NCBI RefSeq assembly: GCF_002080455.1 | Contig: NZ_CP020555.1 | Coordinates: 3,534,001 to 3,598,000, forward strand | Source: Streptomyces sp. Sge12 | GTDB lineage: Bacteria; Actinomycetota; Actinomycetes; Streptomycetales; Streptomycetaceae | Direction: 5' to 3' | DNA: 64,000 bases | In this document: piece after piece, positions 44,701 to 54,325 of the stretch | Layout of the letters: each line of letters starts with the position of its first letter | How positions within the stretch are numbered: position 1 is the first letter of the stretch | Made by a program: the position numbers and the translations under genes | Notes under the pieces: generated by a model | Told to the model about the DNA's origin: nothing | The model's input: the letters and a program-made list of their open reading frames with translations, nothing else | The model's database searches: none

Positions 44701-44893
44701 CATCACGGCAGCCGCGGCACCGACCCTTCCCCGGCGCGACGGCACGTTCATCGGCCAGCTGCTGATCCTGGCCAAGGACCAGACGGGACCCCGGATCATC
44801 ACCGCGAGCGGCCCCGGCTTCTCTCCGGTGCAGACCGACTTCCTCGTGGTCAACGGCTCGGTCCAGCCGCCCGACGAGGTGACCCGCCGGTGA
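41726..44893 (+). CDS. Secreted TolB-like beta-propeller protein at the head of the CIS operon
   Basis: 1055 residues from ATG 41726 (GAGGTGG upstream). Arg-rich signal peptide to about residue 45, then PD40/TolB-type propeller blades (about 50-650), e.g. NPRLTPDGRSVVFDS, HPTVSPEGGRLAYSS, DPTFSPDGKFLAFTR, SPAFSPDGATIAFNR. Two CARDB/DUF11-like beta domains (about 690-810 and 855-960), separated by a Pro-Thr linker, and an Ig-like end. It is exported, so it cannot be part of a cytoplasmic particle. Stop overlaps the DUF4255 start (GTGA), so it is encoded in the operon. Probably a cell-envelope target, receptor or anchor. Confidence 0.75.
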   Translation: MGTGGSGSRRRRWGRAGAPLLLLVPLLAVTAATGPGDAEARPLAADAGDGRVVYAGTRHRSLGKVATGKSTTPLFGEGPVHLDTQPAALGDQLVFASRRDERAPQVYLRSADGSVRRLTSGLDAANPRLTPDGRSVVFDSAQSAPTGGIQRDLWLVRTDGTGLTRLTDSPANEEHPTVSPEGGRLAYSSDSDRAAGRQVYVRPLRGGAATRVTDPANGTATEPVWNPVDNPANRDVIAYTATPTAADSAGPRLRWTDGRGGGPLLAGAQANWRTHGAAWLPDGNGVLFLSPDRTCDCEGDWDHVFQVPAHAADTPKVVLSENREVGPPTWLGPLNGGGVVVERISAAGPHVVTLQDARTDGSDPRDLNLTILKEDPAADSNTDPAKDPLFQPAAGFDPWTERQNYTPDGRRIVLTRFEDTRDGRIERIWMADADGTNEAALPLAGRGPKDWDTDPTFSPDGKFLAFTRTSPGGVGGAAGPARILIADAATGAIRGEITPPAGTDRLGDAQPTWSSDGTTLAFTRNLVINGRGGNKHIWTVPVDHLDRQRDLSATLCPGACEVIDDSPAFSPDGATIAFNRKNGGGRVDERSGILLASAAGGGVCRVLLPDAARDVPGACGRELPEPTAKGPFQPRDAAWTADGKSLVLSARGSRAPNSPEKLKLVDVATGDHNLLVTGLPGRQKEPGVQQSVDLAVRAPEKAPPLTVGNTTTVRVDVVNQGPAASPGTRLTVAPPLGVGVTTLTAPGATCDAAALTCTLGVVPPGKTVPVTVTLTGVTPGDQPVDWSVTGTVIDPRPSDNSGRTVVPVREAPVPPKPTPTPPTPTPAPPTTPPAPEPPAPPAGPGLSITAQPNPGYVGGRVVVTYTVRNGRNALATGLRLRIGLPQGIPSAGMPPGCDASGQCSLPDLAPGARTVLRVVLNPDKALTAQVTGDLTTTGTDADPRDNTARQQLRILQPRIVAVPPIGKPGFVTSVRGEDFPPGVPVRFTWKPGITAAAAPTLPRRDGTFIGQLLILAKDQTGPRIITASGPGFSPVQTDFLVVNGSVQPPDEVTRR

Positions 44894-45594
44894 TCCACGA
44901 AGTCGACGAGGGGCTCCGCCGGCTGCTGGCGGAGTCCGGCCTGGAGGCATCGGGCGTCGAGGTGGTCTTCGACGCCCCGACGCGCGACTGGGCGGCGCGC
45001 CGCAGCGCACCCACGGTCTGCGTGTTCCTGTACGACATCCGCGAGGACCACACGCGGCGCGGCAGCGGCGCGGGCGAGGTGTACGACGCGGACGGGTTCG
45101 TCGTCGCGCGCCGCACCCCGCCGCGCTGGTTCGAGCTGACGTACCTGGTCACCGCGTGGGCGAGCCGACCGCAGGACGAGCACCGGCTCCTGTCCCAGGT
45201 GCTCTCCTGCCTGGTGAGCACCGACACGCTGCCCCCGCCCATGCTCACCGGCACGCTCGCCGAACTCGGCCTGCTCGTGGACGTGGACGCGGGCGGCACC
45301 GGCATGGACGCACCGGCCGCGTCCGACGTGTGGTCCGCGCTCGGCGGCGAGCTGAAGCCCTCCCTCGGGCTGCGCGTGAAGGCGCCGCTGGCCGGCATCA
45401 GCAAGGTCGCCGCCCCGCCCGTCACCGAGGGGCTGGTCGTGCAATCCGTACCGCAGACCGCACCCGACGGGGGCGGGGGCGCGCGCCGGCTGCGCTACAC
45501 CGAGCTGGGCGAGCCGGGGCCCGAGGGCTTCGGCGGAACACGGGAACGGCCGGGCGCACCCGCGCGCCGGCGACGGGGGGAACGACAGCCGTGA
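44890..45594 (+). CDS. cis16: DUF4255 cap/terminator protein (Pvc16/Afp16-like)
   Basis: 234 residues from GTG 44890. DUF4255 domain over about 1-190: MIHEVDEGLRRLL, PTVCVFLYDIREDHTRR, PRWFELTYLVTAW, EHRLLSQVLSCLVS. Family members sit at the distal end of tube and sheath and cap the particle. The C terminus (about 195-234) is Pro/Gly/Arg-rich. Coupled with the propeller gene before and the ATPase after. Confidence 0.85.
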   Translation: MIHEVDEGLRRLLAESGLEASGVEVVFDAPTRDWAARRSAPTVCVFLYDIREDHTRRGSGAGEVYDADGFVVARRTPPRWFELTYLVTAWASRPQDEHRLLSQVLSCLVSTDTLPPPMLTGTLAELGLLVDVDAGGTGMDAPAASDVWSALGGELKPSLGLRVKAPLAGISKVAAPPVTEGLVVQSVPQTAPDGGGGARRLRYTELGEPGPEGFGGTRERPGAPARRRRGERQP

Positions 45595-47702
45595 CGCACA
45601 CCGCCGCGCCGCCGGCCGCGCCCGAGGGCCCGACCTCGGCCCCGGCCCCGGCCGACACCACCCCGTACCTGTGGGCACGGCTCCGGCTCGTCGAGGAGCG
45701 GGTACGCCGGGCGGTCGAGCTCCGGCGGGCCGTCGACCCCGACCCGGACGACCCCTACCGGGGCCAGTACCTCACGCCCGAGGCGGTCGCCCGGATCCTG
45801 GACGCACCGGCCGGCCCCGCCCTGCCCCCGCCCGCACCGGCCGCGCCCCCGGCCGGCTCGCCGCTCGACGTCCTCGCCGCGCGCTTCGCGCTGGAACCGC
45901 TCGACCTGGACCTGCTCCTGGTGGCCATGGCGCCGGACCTGGACGCCCGCTTCGAGCGGCTCTACGGCTACCTCAACGACGACCTGACGCGCCGCCGGCC
46001 CACCGTCGGCCTCGCCCTCGAACTGTGCGGCCGCACCGGGTCCGCGGCCGCCCGGTTCCGCCTCTCCCCCACCGCACCGCTCGTCGCGGGCGGCCTGCTG
46101 GAGGTCACCGAACCCGAACGGCCGCCCCTGTCACGGGTGCTGGCCGTCCCGGACCGGGTCACCGCCCATCTCCTCGGCGACGCCTCGCCCGACCCGCGGC
46201 TGGCCGAAGTGCTCGGCCCGGCCCACGACGACCCGGCCGTCGACCCGGACGAGCTGAGGCTCGCCGTCGCCGCGGCCGGCAGCGGCACCCGCCACGTCCA
46301 CCTGCGCTCCCGCGGCGGCGATCCGGAAGGCCTGGCCGCCGCCGCACTGCACGCGTGCGGGCCCGGCCCCCTCGCCCTGGACCCGGCGGCACTGGCCCGG
46401 CACGCCCGCGACCTGCCCGAACTCGCCCGCACCACCGCCCGCGAGGCCCTCCTGACGGGCGCCGGGGTGCTGCTGGGGCCGCTGGAGGAACTCCCCGACC
46501 AGCCCGACGAACGGGCCCGGATCCTGCGCACGCTGTGCACCGCGCTGCGCGGCATCCCCCTCTTCACCCACGGAACCAGCGGCTGGGAGCCCGCCTGGGC
46601 GGCCGAGACCCCCGTCACCCTGACGGTGGCGGCCCCCACCCCCGACCGGCACGTCACCCGCTGGCGGCACGCGCTGGAAGGGGCCGCCGCCGGAAGCGGC
46701 GCCGACGGGGACATCCCTGCGCTGGCCCGGTCCGTGTCCGCGCACCGCCTCGACGCCGGGCAGCTGCGACGCGCCGCCGACACCGCGGTGCGCACCGCCG
46801 CGCTCGACGGCCGCCCGCTCTCCCCCGAGGGCCTGCGCACCGCCGTACGGGCCCAGAACGGTGCCGGACTCGCCCGCCTCGCCCGCCGGGTGGAGCCCGC
46901 GGTCGGCTGGGACGACCTGGTCCTGCCCGCCCCCACCCACCGCCGGCTGCGTGAACTCGCCGTACGCGCCCGCCACCGCGACCAGGTGCTCGGGCAGTGG
47001 GGCATGCGGCCCGGCGGCGGCCGCGGACGCGGGGTGATCGCGCTGTTCGCCGGATCCTCCGGCACCGGCAAGACCATGTCCGCCGAGGTGGTCGCGGCCG
47101 ACCTGGGCATGGACCTGTACGTGGTGGACCTGTCCACGGTCGTCGACAAGTACGTCGGCGAGACCGAGAAGAACCTGGAGCGGATCTTCACCGAGGCCTC
47201 GGCCGTCAACGCGGTGCTGCTGTTCGACGAGGCCGACGCGATCTTCGGCAAGCGCTCGGAGGTGAAGGACTCCCACGACAAGCACGCCAACATGGAGTCG
47301 GCCTACCTGCTCCAGCGGATGGAGTCGTTCGACGGCATCGCCATCCTCACCACCAACCTGCGCGCCAACCTCGACGAGGCGTTCACCCGCCGCCTGGACG
47401 TGGTCGCGGACTTCCCGGTACCCGACGCCGCCCAGCGCCTGGCCCTGTGGGAGCGGTGCCTGGGCGACCGGCTGCCCCGGGCCGGCGACCTCGATCTCGG
47501 CTTCTGCGCGGACCGGTTCGAACTGGCCGGGGGCTCCATCCGGGCCTGCGCCGTGACGGCCGCCTACTTCGCGGCCGCGTCGGGCGAACCGCTGACCATG
47601 AGCCAGGTGGTGACGGCGGTCGCCCAGGAGTACCGCAAGCTCGGCCGCCTGGTCCTGGAGGGCGAGTTCGGGCCGTACGTGGGCCAGGTCACCGGCCTGT
47701 GA
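45591..47702 (+). CDS. cis15: AAA+ ATPase of the injection system (Pvc15-like)
   Basis: 703 residues from GTG 45591, overlapping the upstream stop. Residues ~1-420 are a family-specific, Pro/Ala/Arg-rich region containing a degenerate NTPase-like part. The C-terminal AAA+ domain has Walker A GSSGTGKT (G488-T495), Walker B LLFDEADAIF (D546, E547), and sensor/Arg-finger region NLDEAFTRRLDVVADFP. In AFP/PVC-type systems this ATPase is needed for assembly or cargo loading, not contraction. The double-domain layout equals eCIS ATPases. Confidence 0.9.
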   Translation: MTHTAAPPAAPEGPTSAPAPADTTPYLWARLRLVEERVRRAVELRRAVDPDPDDPYRGQYLTPEAVARILDAPAGPALPPPAPAAPPAGSPLDVLAARFALEPLDLDLLLVAMAPDLDARFERLYGYLNDDLTRRRPTVGLALELCGRTGSAAARFRLSPTAPLVAGGLLEVTEPERPPLSRVLAVPDRVTAHLLGDASPDPRLAEVLGPAHDDPAVDPDELRLAVAAAGSGTRHVHLRSRGGDPEGLAAAALHACGPGPLALDPAALARHARDLPELARTTAREALLTGAGVLLGPLEELPDQPDERARILRTLCTALRGIPLFTHGTSGWEPAWAAETPVTLTVAAPTPDRHVTRWRHALEGAAAGSGADGDIPALARSVSAHRLDAGQLRRAADTAVRTAALDGRPLSPEGLRTAVRAQNGAGLARLARRVEPAVGWDDLVLPAPTHRRLRELAVRARHRDQVLGQWGMRPGGGRGRGVIALFAGSSGTGKTMSAEVVAADLGMDLYVVDLSTVVDKYVGETEKNLERIFTEASAVNAVLLFDEADAIFGKRSEVKDSHDKHANMESAYLLQRMESFDGIAILTTNLRANLDEAFTRRLDVVADFPVPDAAQRLALWERCLGDRLPRAGDLDLGFCADRFELAGGSIRACAVTAAYFAAASGEPLTMSQVVTAVAQEYRKLGRLVLEGEFGPYVGQVTGL

Positions 47703-47874
47703 GCCGGGGCGCCGGCCGCCGGGCGCAGCCCGGTGCCTGGCCGGCCCGGACGCGGCGACGCGGAGGGCAGCGCACTTGCCCCCGGCCAGGTCCGAACGAC
47801 CTTGTCCCGGACGGCGGCCGGCGGAAAGGCTGTGGTCAGACCTGATGACGAAGCTGTAACCCGAAGGAGCGAGC

Positions 47875-49434
<1,560 letters not shown>

Positions 49435-49472
49435 CCCTCCGGGGCAGCAGCAAGGAAAGGTGAAGGACAGTC

Positions 49473-49913
49473 ATGGCAGAGGGCGATGCTCTTTCCACCC
49501 ATATCTTCGGCGTCCAGCTCGGCGGCTACCTGGTCGAATCCATCCAGGAGATCAGCGGCCTGACCGTCGAGGAAGAGGTCGTCGAGGTCCGCCAGGTCAG
49601 CGCGGAGGGCAAGCAGATCATCCGCAAGCAGCCCGGCGCGCGCCAGGCGGGCGAGGTCACGATCACCCGGGGACTCGACAAGAGCAGCGAGTTCACCAAG
49701 TGGATCAAGGAGACCCTGAACAACGGCGCCGTCGACACCGCTCGGCAGAACCTCACCATCGAGATCAAGGACTCCACGGGCGCCACCGTCCGCCGCATCC
49801 AGCTGATGCAGGGCTGGGCCTCCAAGTGGGAGGGCCCCTCCCTGAAGGCCGGCGAGTCCGCCGCGGCCACCGAGTCCGTGACCATCGTGTTCGAGGAGAT
49901 CATCGTCGAATGA
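49473..49913 (+). CDS. cis1: CIS inner tube protein
   Basis: 146 residues (T4 gp19/Hcp-like tube fold). Landmarks: FGVQLGGYLVESIQEISGLTVEEEV, GEVTITRGLDKSSEFTKWI and the terminal VTIVFEEIIVE. Stacks as hexamers to make the rigid tube inside the sheath. RBS AAGGAAAGG. Followed by a 4-bp overlap into the next gene. Confidence 0.95.
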   Translation: MAEGDALSTHIFGVQLGGYLVESIQEISGLTVEEEVVEVRQVSAEGKQIIRKQPGARQAGEVTITRGLDKSSEFTKWIKETLNNGAVDTARQNLTIEIKDSTGATVRRIQLMQGWASKWEGPSLKAGESAAATESVTIVFEEIIVE

Positions 49914-50413
49914 GGCGCCGTACGGTGACGGCGGGCAACCTGGAGGAGATCCTCCAGGTCACTGCGCCCGCGACGGCCCCGGAGCCGGCGGCCGCACCCG
50001 CACCCCCGGCCGCCGCCGCTCCGGCGGGGCGCGAGGACCACGGACTGCGCACGGAGTTCGAGTTCGAGCTGCCGCGCGGATACGTCGACGAAGCGGGCAC
50101 GGTGCACCGGCACGGCTCGATGCGCCTGGCCACCGCCCGCGACGAACTGCGCCCGCAGATCGACCTGCGGGTCAAGGAGAACCCGGCGTACCTGAGCGTG
50201 GTGCTGCTCAGCCAGGTGATCACCCGGCTCGGCACCATCACCGACGTGCACGCCGGGATCGTGGAACGGATGTACGCGACCGACGTCGCGTTCCTCCAGG
50301 ACTTCTACCGGCGCGTCAACAGCGAGGGGCACACCCGCGCGGCCGTCACCTGCCCGCACTGCGAAGGCGGTTTCGAGGTCGACCTCTCCGGTGGGCGCCT
50401 GGGGGAATCGTGA
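49910..50413 (+). CDS. CIS accessory protein with C-terminal Cys pair
   Basis: 167 residues from ATG 49910 overlapping the tube stop. N-terminal Pro/Ala-rich stretch to ~45, then a domain (about 45-165) with EFELPRGYVDEAGTVHRHGSM and PAYLSVVLLSQVITRLGTI. The end, TCPHCEGGFEVDL, has a Cys-x-x-Cys knuckle. In phage tail operons a gene of this sort lies between tube and tape measure and acts as a tail assembly chaperone; that role is inferred here. Confidence 0.7.
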   Translation: MRRRTVTAGNLEEILQVTAPATAPEPAAAPAPPAAAAPAGREDHGLRTEFEFELPRGYVDEAGTVHRHGSMRLATARDELRPQIDLRVKENPAYLSVVLLSQVITRLGTITDVHAGIVERMYATDVAFLQDFYRRVNSEGHTRAAVTCPHCEGGFEVDLSGGRLGES

Positions 50414-50568
50414 CGTACGCCCTCCCCCGGCTCAGGGAGGAGATCGCGTACATCGCCTACCACTTCCACTGGCAACGCGACGAGATCCTCGACCTGACCC
50501 ACGGCGAGCGCCAGGAGTGGGTCAACGAGATAGCTCGCATCAACACCCGTGTGAACGAAGGCGGTTGA
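50410..50568 (+). CDS. DUF6760-like small CIS protein
   Basis: 52 residues from GTG 50410, stop/start overlap GTGA. MTYALPRLREEIAYIAYHFH then WQRDEILDLTHGERQEWVNE: short helical protein, conserved just after tube and chaperone genes in eCIS operons (DUF6760). T4-like phage tails use a similar small protein encoded by frameshift; here it is a separate coupled gene. Confidence 0.8.
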   Translation: MTYALPRLREEIAYIAYHFHWQRDEILDLTHGERQEWVNEIARINTRVNEGG

Positions 50569-50572
50569 ACGC

Positions 50573-53500
50573 ATGGCATGGCGGGACAGGCTGCGTCGGC
50601 GCACCGCCGTGCCGGATTCCGCGACCCCGGCCGCGGCCGCGGCGCCGGAGGCCTCGCGCGGCACGACTGCCGTACGGGACGGGGCCGTGCAGGGCGGGGC
50701 CGTGCCCGGCGACTGGGACGGCGGCTGGCGCATGACGGCGCCGCCCGCACTGACCGTCGCCCGCGCGGCGATCGGTGTCAGCGACGGACTCGCGTTCCGG
50801 TCGGGCCTGGCCGCGTGGCGCGATCCGTCGTTCGACACCGGGCTCGCCCACGCCCTGCTGCCGTCCGCCCCGGCGGGCCTCGTACGCGGGGTCACCCGCC
50901 CCGCCGGTCCGCGCAGCGGCCCCGGCGGCGGCGGCCCACTGCTGCTGCGGGCGCTGCACCGGCCGCACGAGGAGGAGCCGTCCCCGGCTCCGGGTGCGTC
51001 ACGGACGGCCGAGGCCCCGCAGATCTCGGGCCGGGTACGACCCGGCTCCCCGAAGTCCCCCGCGCCCGGCACCACGCCGTCCCGACCGGGCGGTCCGGCC
51101 GGGCCCGACCCGGTCGTCGCCCGCGGCGGCGCTCCCGCGCACCCCGCAGCCGTACTCGGCACGCCGGCTCCCGCCGTACAGCGGGCCGCGGCCGGCCCCG
51201 CCGCGACCGTCGGCCCCGCGCCGGCGCCTGCGCGGTTCCCGGTGGTCCGCCGGATCGCGGTGGTCCCCGACGCATCGCGGAGCCGGGGAACGTCCGCCGG
51301 GGGTGCCGTCCCGTCCCGCTCCGGTCCGCCGCCCGTCCAGCGGTCCGCGACCGCTCCTGCGACCGCGCCCCGCGCCGCCACGGACTCCGGCACCCCCGTG
51401 GTCCGGCCGCGCGCCGTCGGCCGCACGCTGACCGTCGCCCGGGTGCCTGCCACTCCCGGGCGCCGCATACCCGCCCTCCGCCCGGCCCCCGGCCCCGTGC
51501 ACACGCCCACGGCCGCCCCGGCCGCACCCGTACAGCGGGCGGGCGCCCGCGCACCGCTCGGCAGCACGCCCGGCACCGAACTGCCGCCCACGGCACCGCC
51601 GTCGGACCACCCCGCCGCGCCCCCGATGTCCACCCCGGCCATGCCGGTGGTCCAGCGCCAGGCGGAGCAGGCGGCCGCCGGCGCCACCACACCCGACCGC
51701 AGTGGGGCGCAGCCCTCCCCGCAGCACCGCCCGGAGAAGCCCGCCACGGGCGCCCCGGCACCGGTGCAGCGTGCGGAGAGCCGTCCGCCGCTCAGCATGC
51801 CGGTCACCGAACTGCCCTCCCCGGCCGCGCCTTCGGACCACCCCGCTCCGGCCCCGGCATCCACCCCGGCCATGCCCATCGTCCAGCGCCAGACGGAGCA
51901 GGCGGCCGCCGGCGCCGCCACACCCGACGGCAGTGGCGCGCAGCACCGCCCGGAGAAGCCCGCCCCGGGCGCCCCGGCACCGGTGCAGCGTGCGGAGAGC
52001 CGTCCGCCACTCGGCGCCCCTGTCACCGAGCTGCCGCCCACGGCCACGCCTTCGGGCCATCCCGCCCCGGCCGCCGCGCCCACCCCGGCCATGCCGGTGG
52101 TCCAGCGCCAGGCGGAGCAGGCGGCCGAAGCCGCCGCCACCACCACGGGCAACCGTCCGCCTGTCACCACCACCGCCGACCCCGGCGGCAAAGACCCCCG
52201 GCACCCTGCCCCGGGCGCCCCGGCGCCCGTGCAGCGTGCGGAGAGCCGTCCGCCACTCGTCATGCCGGTCACCGACGTGCCCTCCCCGGCCGCCACGCCT
52301 TCGGGCCGTCCCACCCCGGCCATGCCCGTCGTCCAGCGCCAGGCAGAGCCGACGGCCGCCGGCGCCGCCACACCCGCGCAGCCCGCCCCGCAGCAGCGCA
52401 CGGAAAGCCGTCCGCCGCTCGGCGCCCATGCCGCCGAACAGCCGCCCACAGCAGCGCCGTCGAGCCACCCCGTCGCGGCACCCGCGCCCACCCCGGCCAT
52501 GCCCGTCGTCCAGCGCCAGGCCGAGCCCTCCGCCGACCCGGGCACGCCTGCGCGGGCGCCTCGCACCGAACCGTCCGCCGCGGGCGGCACTGGCGGCCCC
52601 GAGCCCGTGCGGCGTACGAGGACCCGCGCACCGCTCGGAGCGCCGCTCACCGAACTGCCCGCCACGGCCGTGCCGTCGGGGCGCCCGGCAGCGACTCCCC
52701 CGACCACCCCGGCGATGCCCGTCGTCCAGCGCCAGGCGGAGCCCGCGGCCGAGGGCGCCGCCGCTCCCGGCAGTGCCGGGCCCGGGGCGACCCGCGGGTC
52801 CACGCCCCGGGTCCGTACCGGCCTGGGGGCGCCGCTGCCCGCGCTGCCGCCGAGTGCCGCGCCGCCGGCTTCCGCCTCGTCCCGGGCCCGGGCGGCCCGG
52901 CCCGGCTCCCCCGCCGACGTACAGCGCGCAGCCGCGCCCGGTGCGCCGTCGGGGCGGCCGGGTCACGCACCCGTGCTCGGGGCAGGCCCTGCCGCCCCGC
53001 GCGCCCTCCGAACCGGCGGCCCCGGTGCACCCCCCGGGGCCGCCCACCCGGTGCCGCCCGTCGTCGCCCGGCCGGTCGTCGCCCGGGCGGTCACCGGCCC
53101 GGGCATGGCCCCGCAGCCCGCCGCGCACCGCACCCTCCAGCTCCTGGCGGCCCGGCCCCTGCCCCTCGGCACCCGTGACATGGGGAGCGCCGCCGCCCCC
53201 GCCGCCGCCCGCCCGGCGGGCCGTCCCGTGGTCCCGGCCCGCTGGCCCACCCCGGCGGCCGCACCGCAACAGGTCCAGCGGGCCGCGGTCGACGGGCCGC
53301 GCCCGGTGGCCCCGCACGCCGTGCATGCCGTGCATGCCGTACGTGCCGTGCGCCCCGCGCCGCCCGCGAAGGCCGCGTCCCTCCCGGTGACCGGCCCGCA
53401 CGCACCGCCGCTCGTGGTCCGGCCAGCGCCGGCCACCCCGTCGGCGCAGCCCGTACCCGTCGTGCGCCCCGGGACACCGTCCCCCGTACCTCCGCCGCCC

Positions 53501-53764
53501 GTGCAGCGCGCCCCGGCCGGGCCCCGGACCGGCCCCGGACCGGCCGTGAGCTCCGGGCCCCCGCCCGGGGGCACCCGGACCGCCCCGCCCGACCGGCGCG
53601 CGACACCGGCAACGGCAGCGGCAGCGGCGCCGGCGCACCAGGTCCCCGACTCCGACCTGGACGATCTGGCACGCCGCCTGCTGGATCCGGTCTCCCGGCT
53701 GCTGCGCACCGAGTTGCGGCGCGGCCGGGAACGCGCGGGCCGGCCCTTCGACGGCCGCCGCTGA
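50573..53764 (+). CDS. 1063-residue VQR-repeat, Pro/Ala-rich CIS protein
   Basis: Starts 4 bp after the small gene. N-terminal ~130 residues contain an ordered part (PPALTVARAAIGVSDGLAFR, AHALLPSAPAG). Residues ~130-1010 are disordered, Pro/Ala/Thr-rich, with about 15 VQR triplets. From ~350 to ~730 six degenerate repeats of 60-77 residues each contain AMPVVQRQAE and APVQRAESRPPLG. The last ~40 residues, DLDDLARRLLDPVSRLLRTE, form an amphipathic helix typical of this family. Position equals that of the tape measure in other tails; it may be that, a cargo adaptor, or cargo. Not recognised as an enzyme. Confidence 0.75.
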   Translation: MAWRDRLRRRTAVPDSATPAAAAAPEASRGTTAVRDGAVQGGAVPGDWDGGWRMTAPPALTVARAAIGVSDGLAFRSGLAAWRDPSFDTGLAHALLPSAPAGLVRGVTRPAGPRSGPGGGGPLLLRALHRPHEEEPSPAPGASRTAEAPQISGRVRPGSPKSPAPGTTPSRPGGPAGPDPVVARGGAPAHPAAVLGTPAPAVQRAAAGPAATVGPAPAPARFPVVRRIAVVPDASRSRGTSAGGAVPSRSGPPPVQRSATAPATAPRAATDSGTPVVRPRAVGRTLTVARVPATPGRRIPALRPAPGPVHTPTAAPAAPVQRAGARAPLGSTPGTELPPTAPPSDHPAAPPMSTPAMPVVQRQAEQAAAGATTPDRSGAQPSPQHRPEKPATGAPAPVQRAESRPPLSMPVTELPSPAAPSDHPAPAPASTPAMPIVQRQTEQAAAGAATPDGSGAQHRPEKPAPGAPAPVQRAESRPPLGAPVTELPPTATPSGHPAPAAAPTPAMPVVQRQAEQAAEAAATTTGNRPPVTTTADPGGKDPRHPAPGAPAPVQRAESRPPLVMPVTDVPSPAATPSGRPTPAMPVVQRQAEPTAAGAATPAQPAPQQRTESRPPLGAHAAEQPPTAAPSSHPVAAPAPTPAMPVVQRQAEPSADPGTPARAPRTEPSAAGGTGGPEPVRRTRTRAPLGAPLTELPATAVPSGRPAATPPTTPAMPVVQRQAEPAAEGAAAPGSAGPGATRGSTPRVRTGLGAPLPALPPSAAPPASASSRARAARPGSPADVQRAAAPGAPSGRPGHAPVLGAGPAAPRALRTGGPGAPPGAAHPVPPVVARPVVARAVTGPGMAPQPAAHRTLQLLAARPLPLGTRDMGSAAAPAAARPAGRPVVPARWPTPAAAPQQVQRAAVDGPRPVAPHAVHAVHAVRAVRPAPPAKAASLPVTGPHAPPLVVRPAPATPSAQPVPVVRPGTPSPVPPPPVQRAPAGPRTGPGPAVSSGPPPGGTRTAPPDRRATPATAAAAAPAHQVPDSDLDDLARRLLDPVSRLLRTELRRGRERAGRPFDGRR
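51640..52760 (+). repeat. Coding tandem repeat, about 180-230-bp units
   Basis: Copies of the block encoding AMPVVQRQAE start near 51640, 51869, 52089, 52319, 52499 and 52715. Adjacent units are nearly identical in places (over 90% by eye), unlike the outer units. This suggests recent unequal recombination and probable length variation between strains. Confidence 0.8.
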
Positions 53765-53798
53765 GAACGCGTACGAACGAGAAACGGACGACGGACCC

Positions 53799-54224
53799 AT
53801 GACGGACAACATCTTCGCCACCAGCGTGTTCTTCCGGCTGGCCATCGGCGGCAACGACCTGGGCGCCTTCCACACCTGCGCCGGCATGGGCGCCGAGGTC
53901 GAGATGGAGAGCTACGCCGAGGGCGGCAACAACGGCTTCACCTGGCAGCTGCCGGGCCGCGTGACCTGGTCGAACATCACCCTGACCCGGCCCGTGACCG
54001 CGGACACGGCGAAGATCGGCCGCTGGCTGGACGAGACGCTGCGGCGGGTCGAGCCCAAGGACGGGGAGATCGTGGCGCTGCGGCCCGATCTGAGCCGGAT
54101 CATCAGCTGGCAGGTGTTCGGGATCGTCCCGGTCCGCTGGCAGGGTCCGTCCTTCGACCCCGCCAACTCCGCCGCGGCGGTGGAGACGTTGGAGATCGCC
54201 CACCAAGGGCTGCTGCCCAGCTGA
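53799..54224 (+). CDS. Second tube-type protein (Pvc5/tube initiator-like)
   Basis: 141 residues. FATSVFFRLAIGGNDLGAFH, FTWQLPGRVTWSNITLTRPV and ISWQVFGIVPVRWQGPSFDP match the phage T4 gp19-like tail tube family but diverge from the main tube protein at 49473. In AFP/PVC the second, less abundant tube protein sits at the baseplate end of the tube and starts its polymerisation. RBS GAAACGGACG weak; 34-bp gap from the VQR gene. Confidence 0.85.
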   Translation: MTDNIFATSVFFRLAIGGNDLGAFHTCAGMGAEVEMESYAEGGNNGFTWQLPGRVTWSNITLTRPVTADTAKIGRWLDETLRRVEPKDGEIVALRPDLSRIISWQVFGIVPVRWQGPSFDPANSAAAVETLEIAHQGLLPS

Positions 54225-54325
54225 CCCCCGGGCACCCCGCCCGGCTCAGGCCCCCGGCCCCGGCCCCGCCCGCCCCGTACTCGTCCTCCCGCACCTCCCC
54301 GCCCGCCCTCGAAGGGAACCCCGCC

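Noticed and set aside
50999..53887. Long antisense open frame (962 codons) over the VQR-repeat gene
   Set aside because: Low-complexity Gly/Arg-rich product without domains, opposite to a gene with fitting ribosome site and operon position. It is an effect of high GC with few stops.
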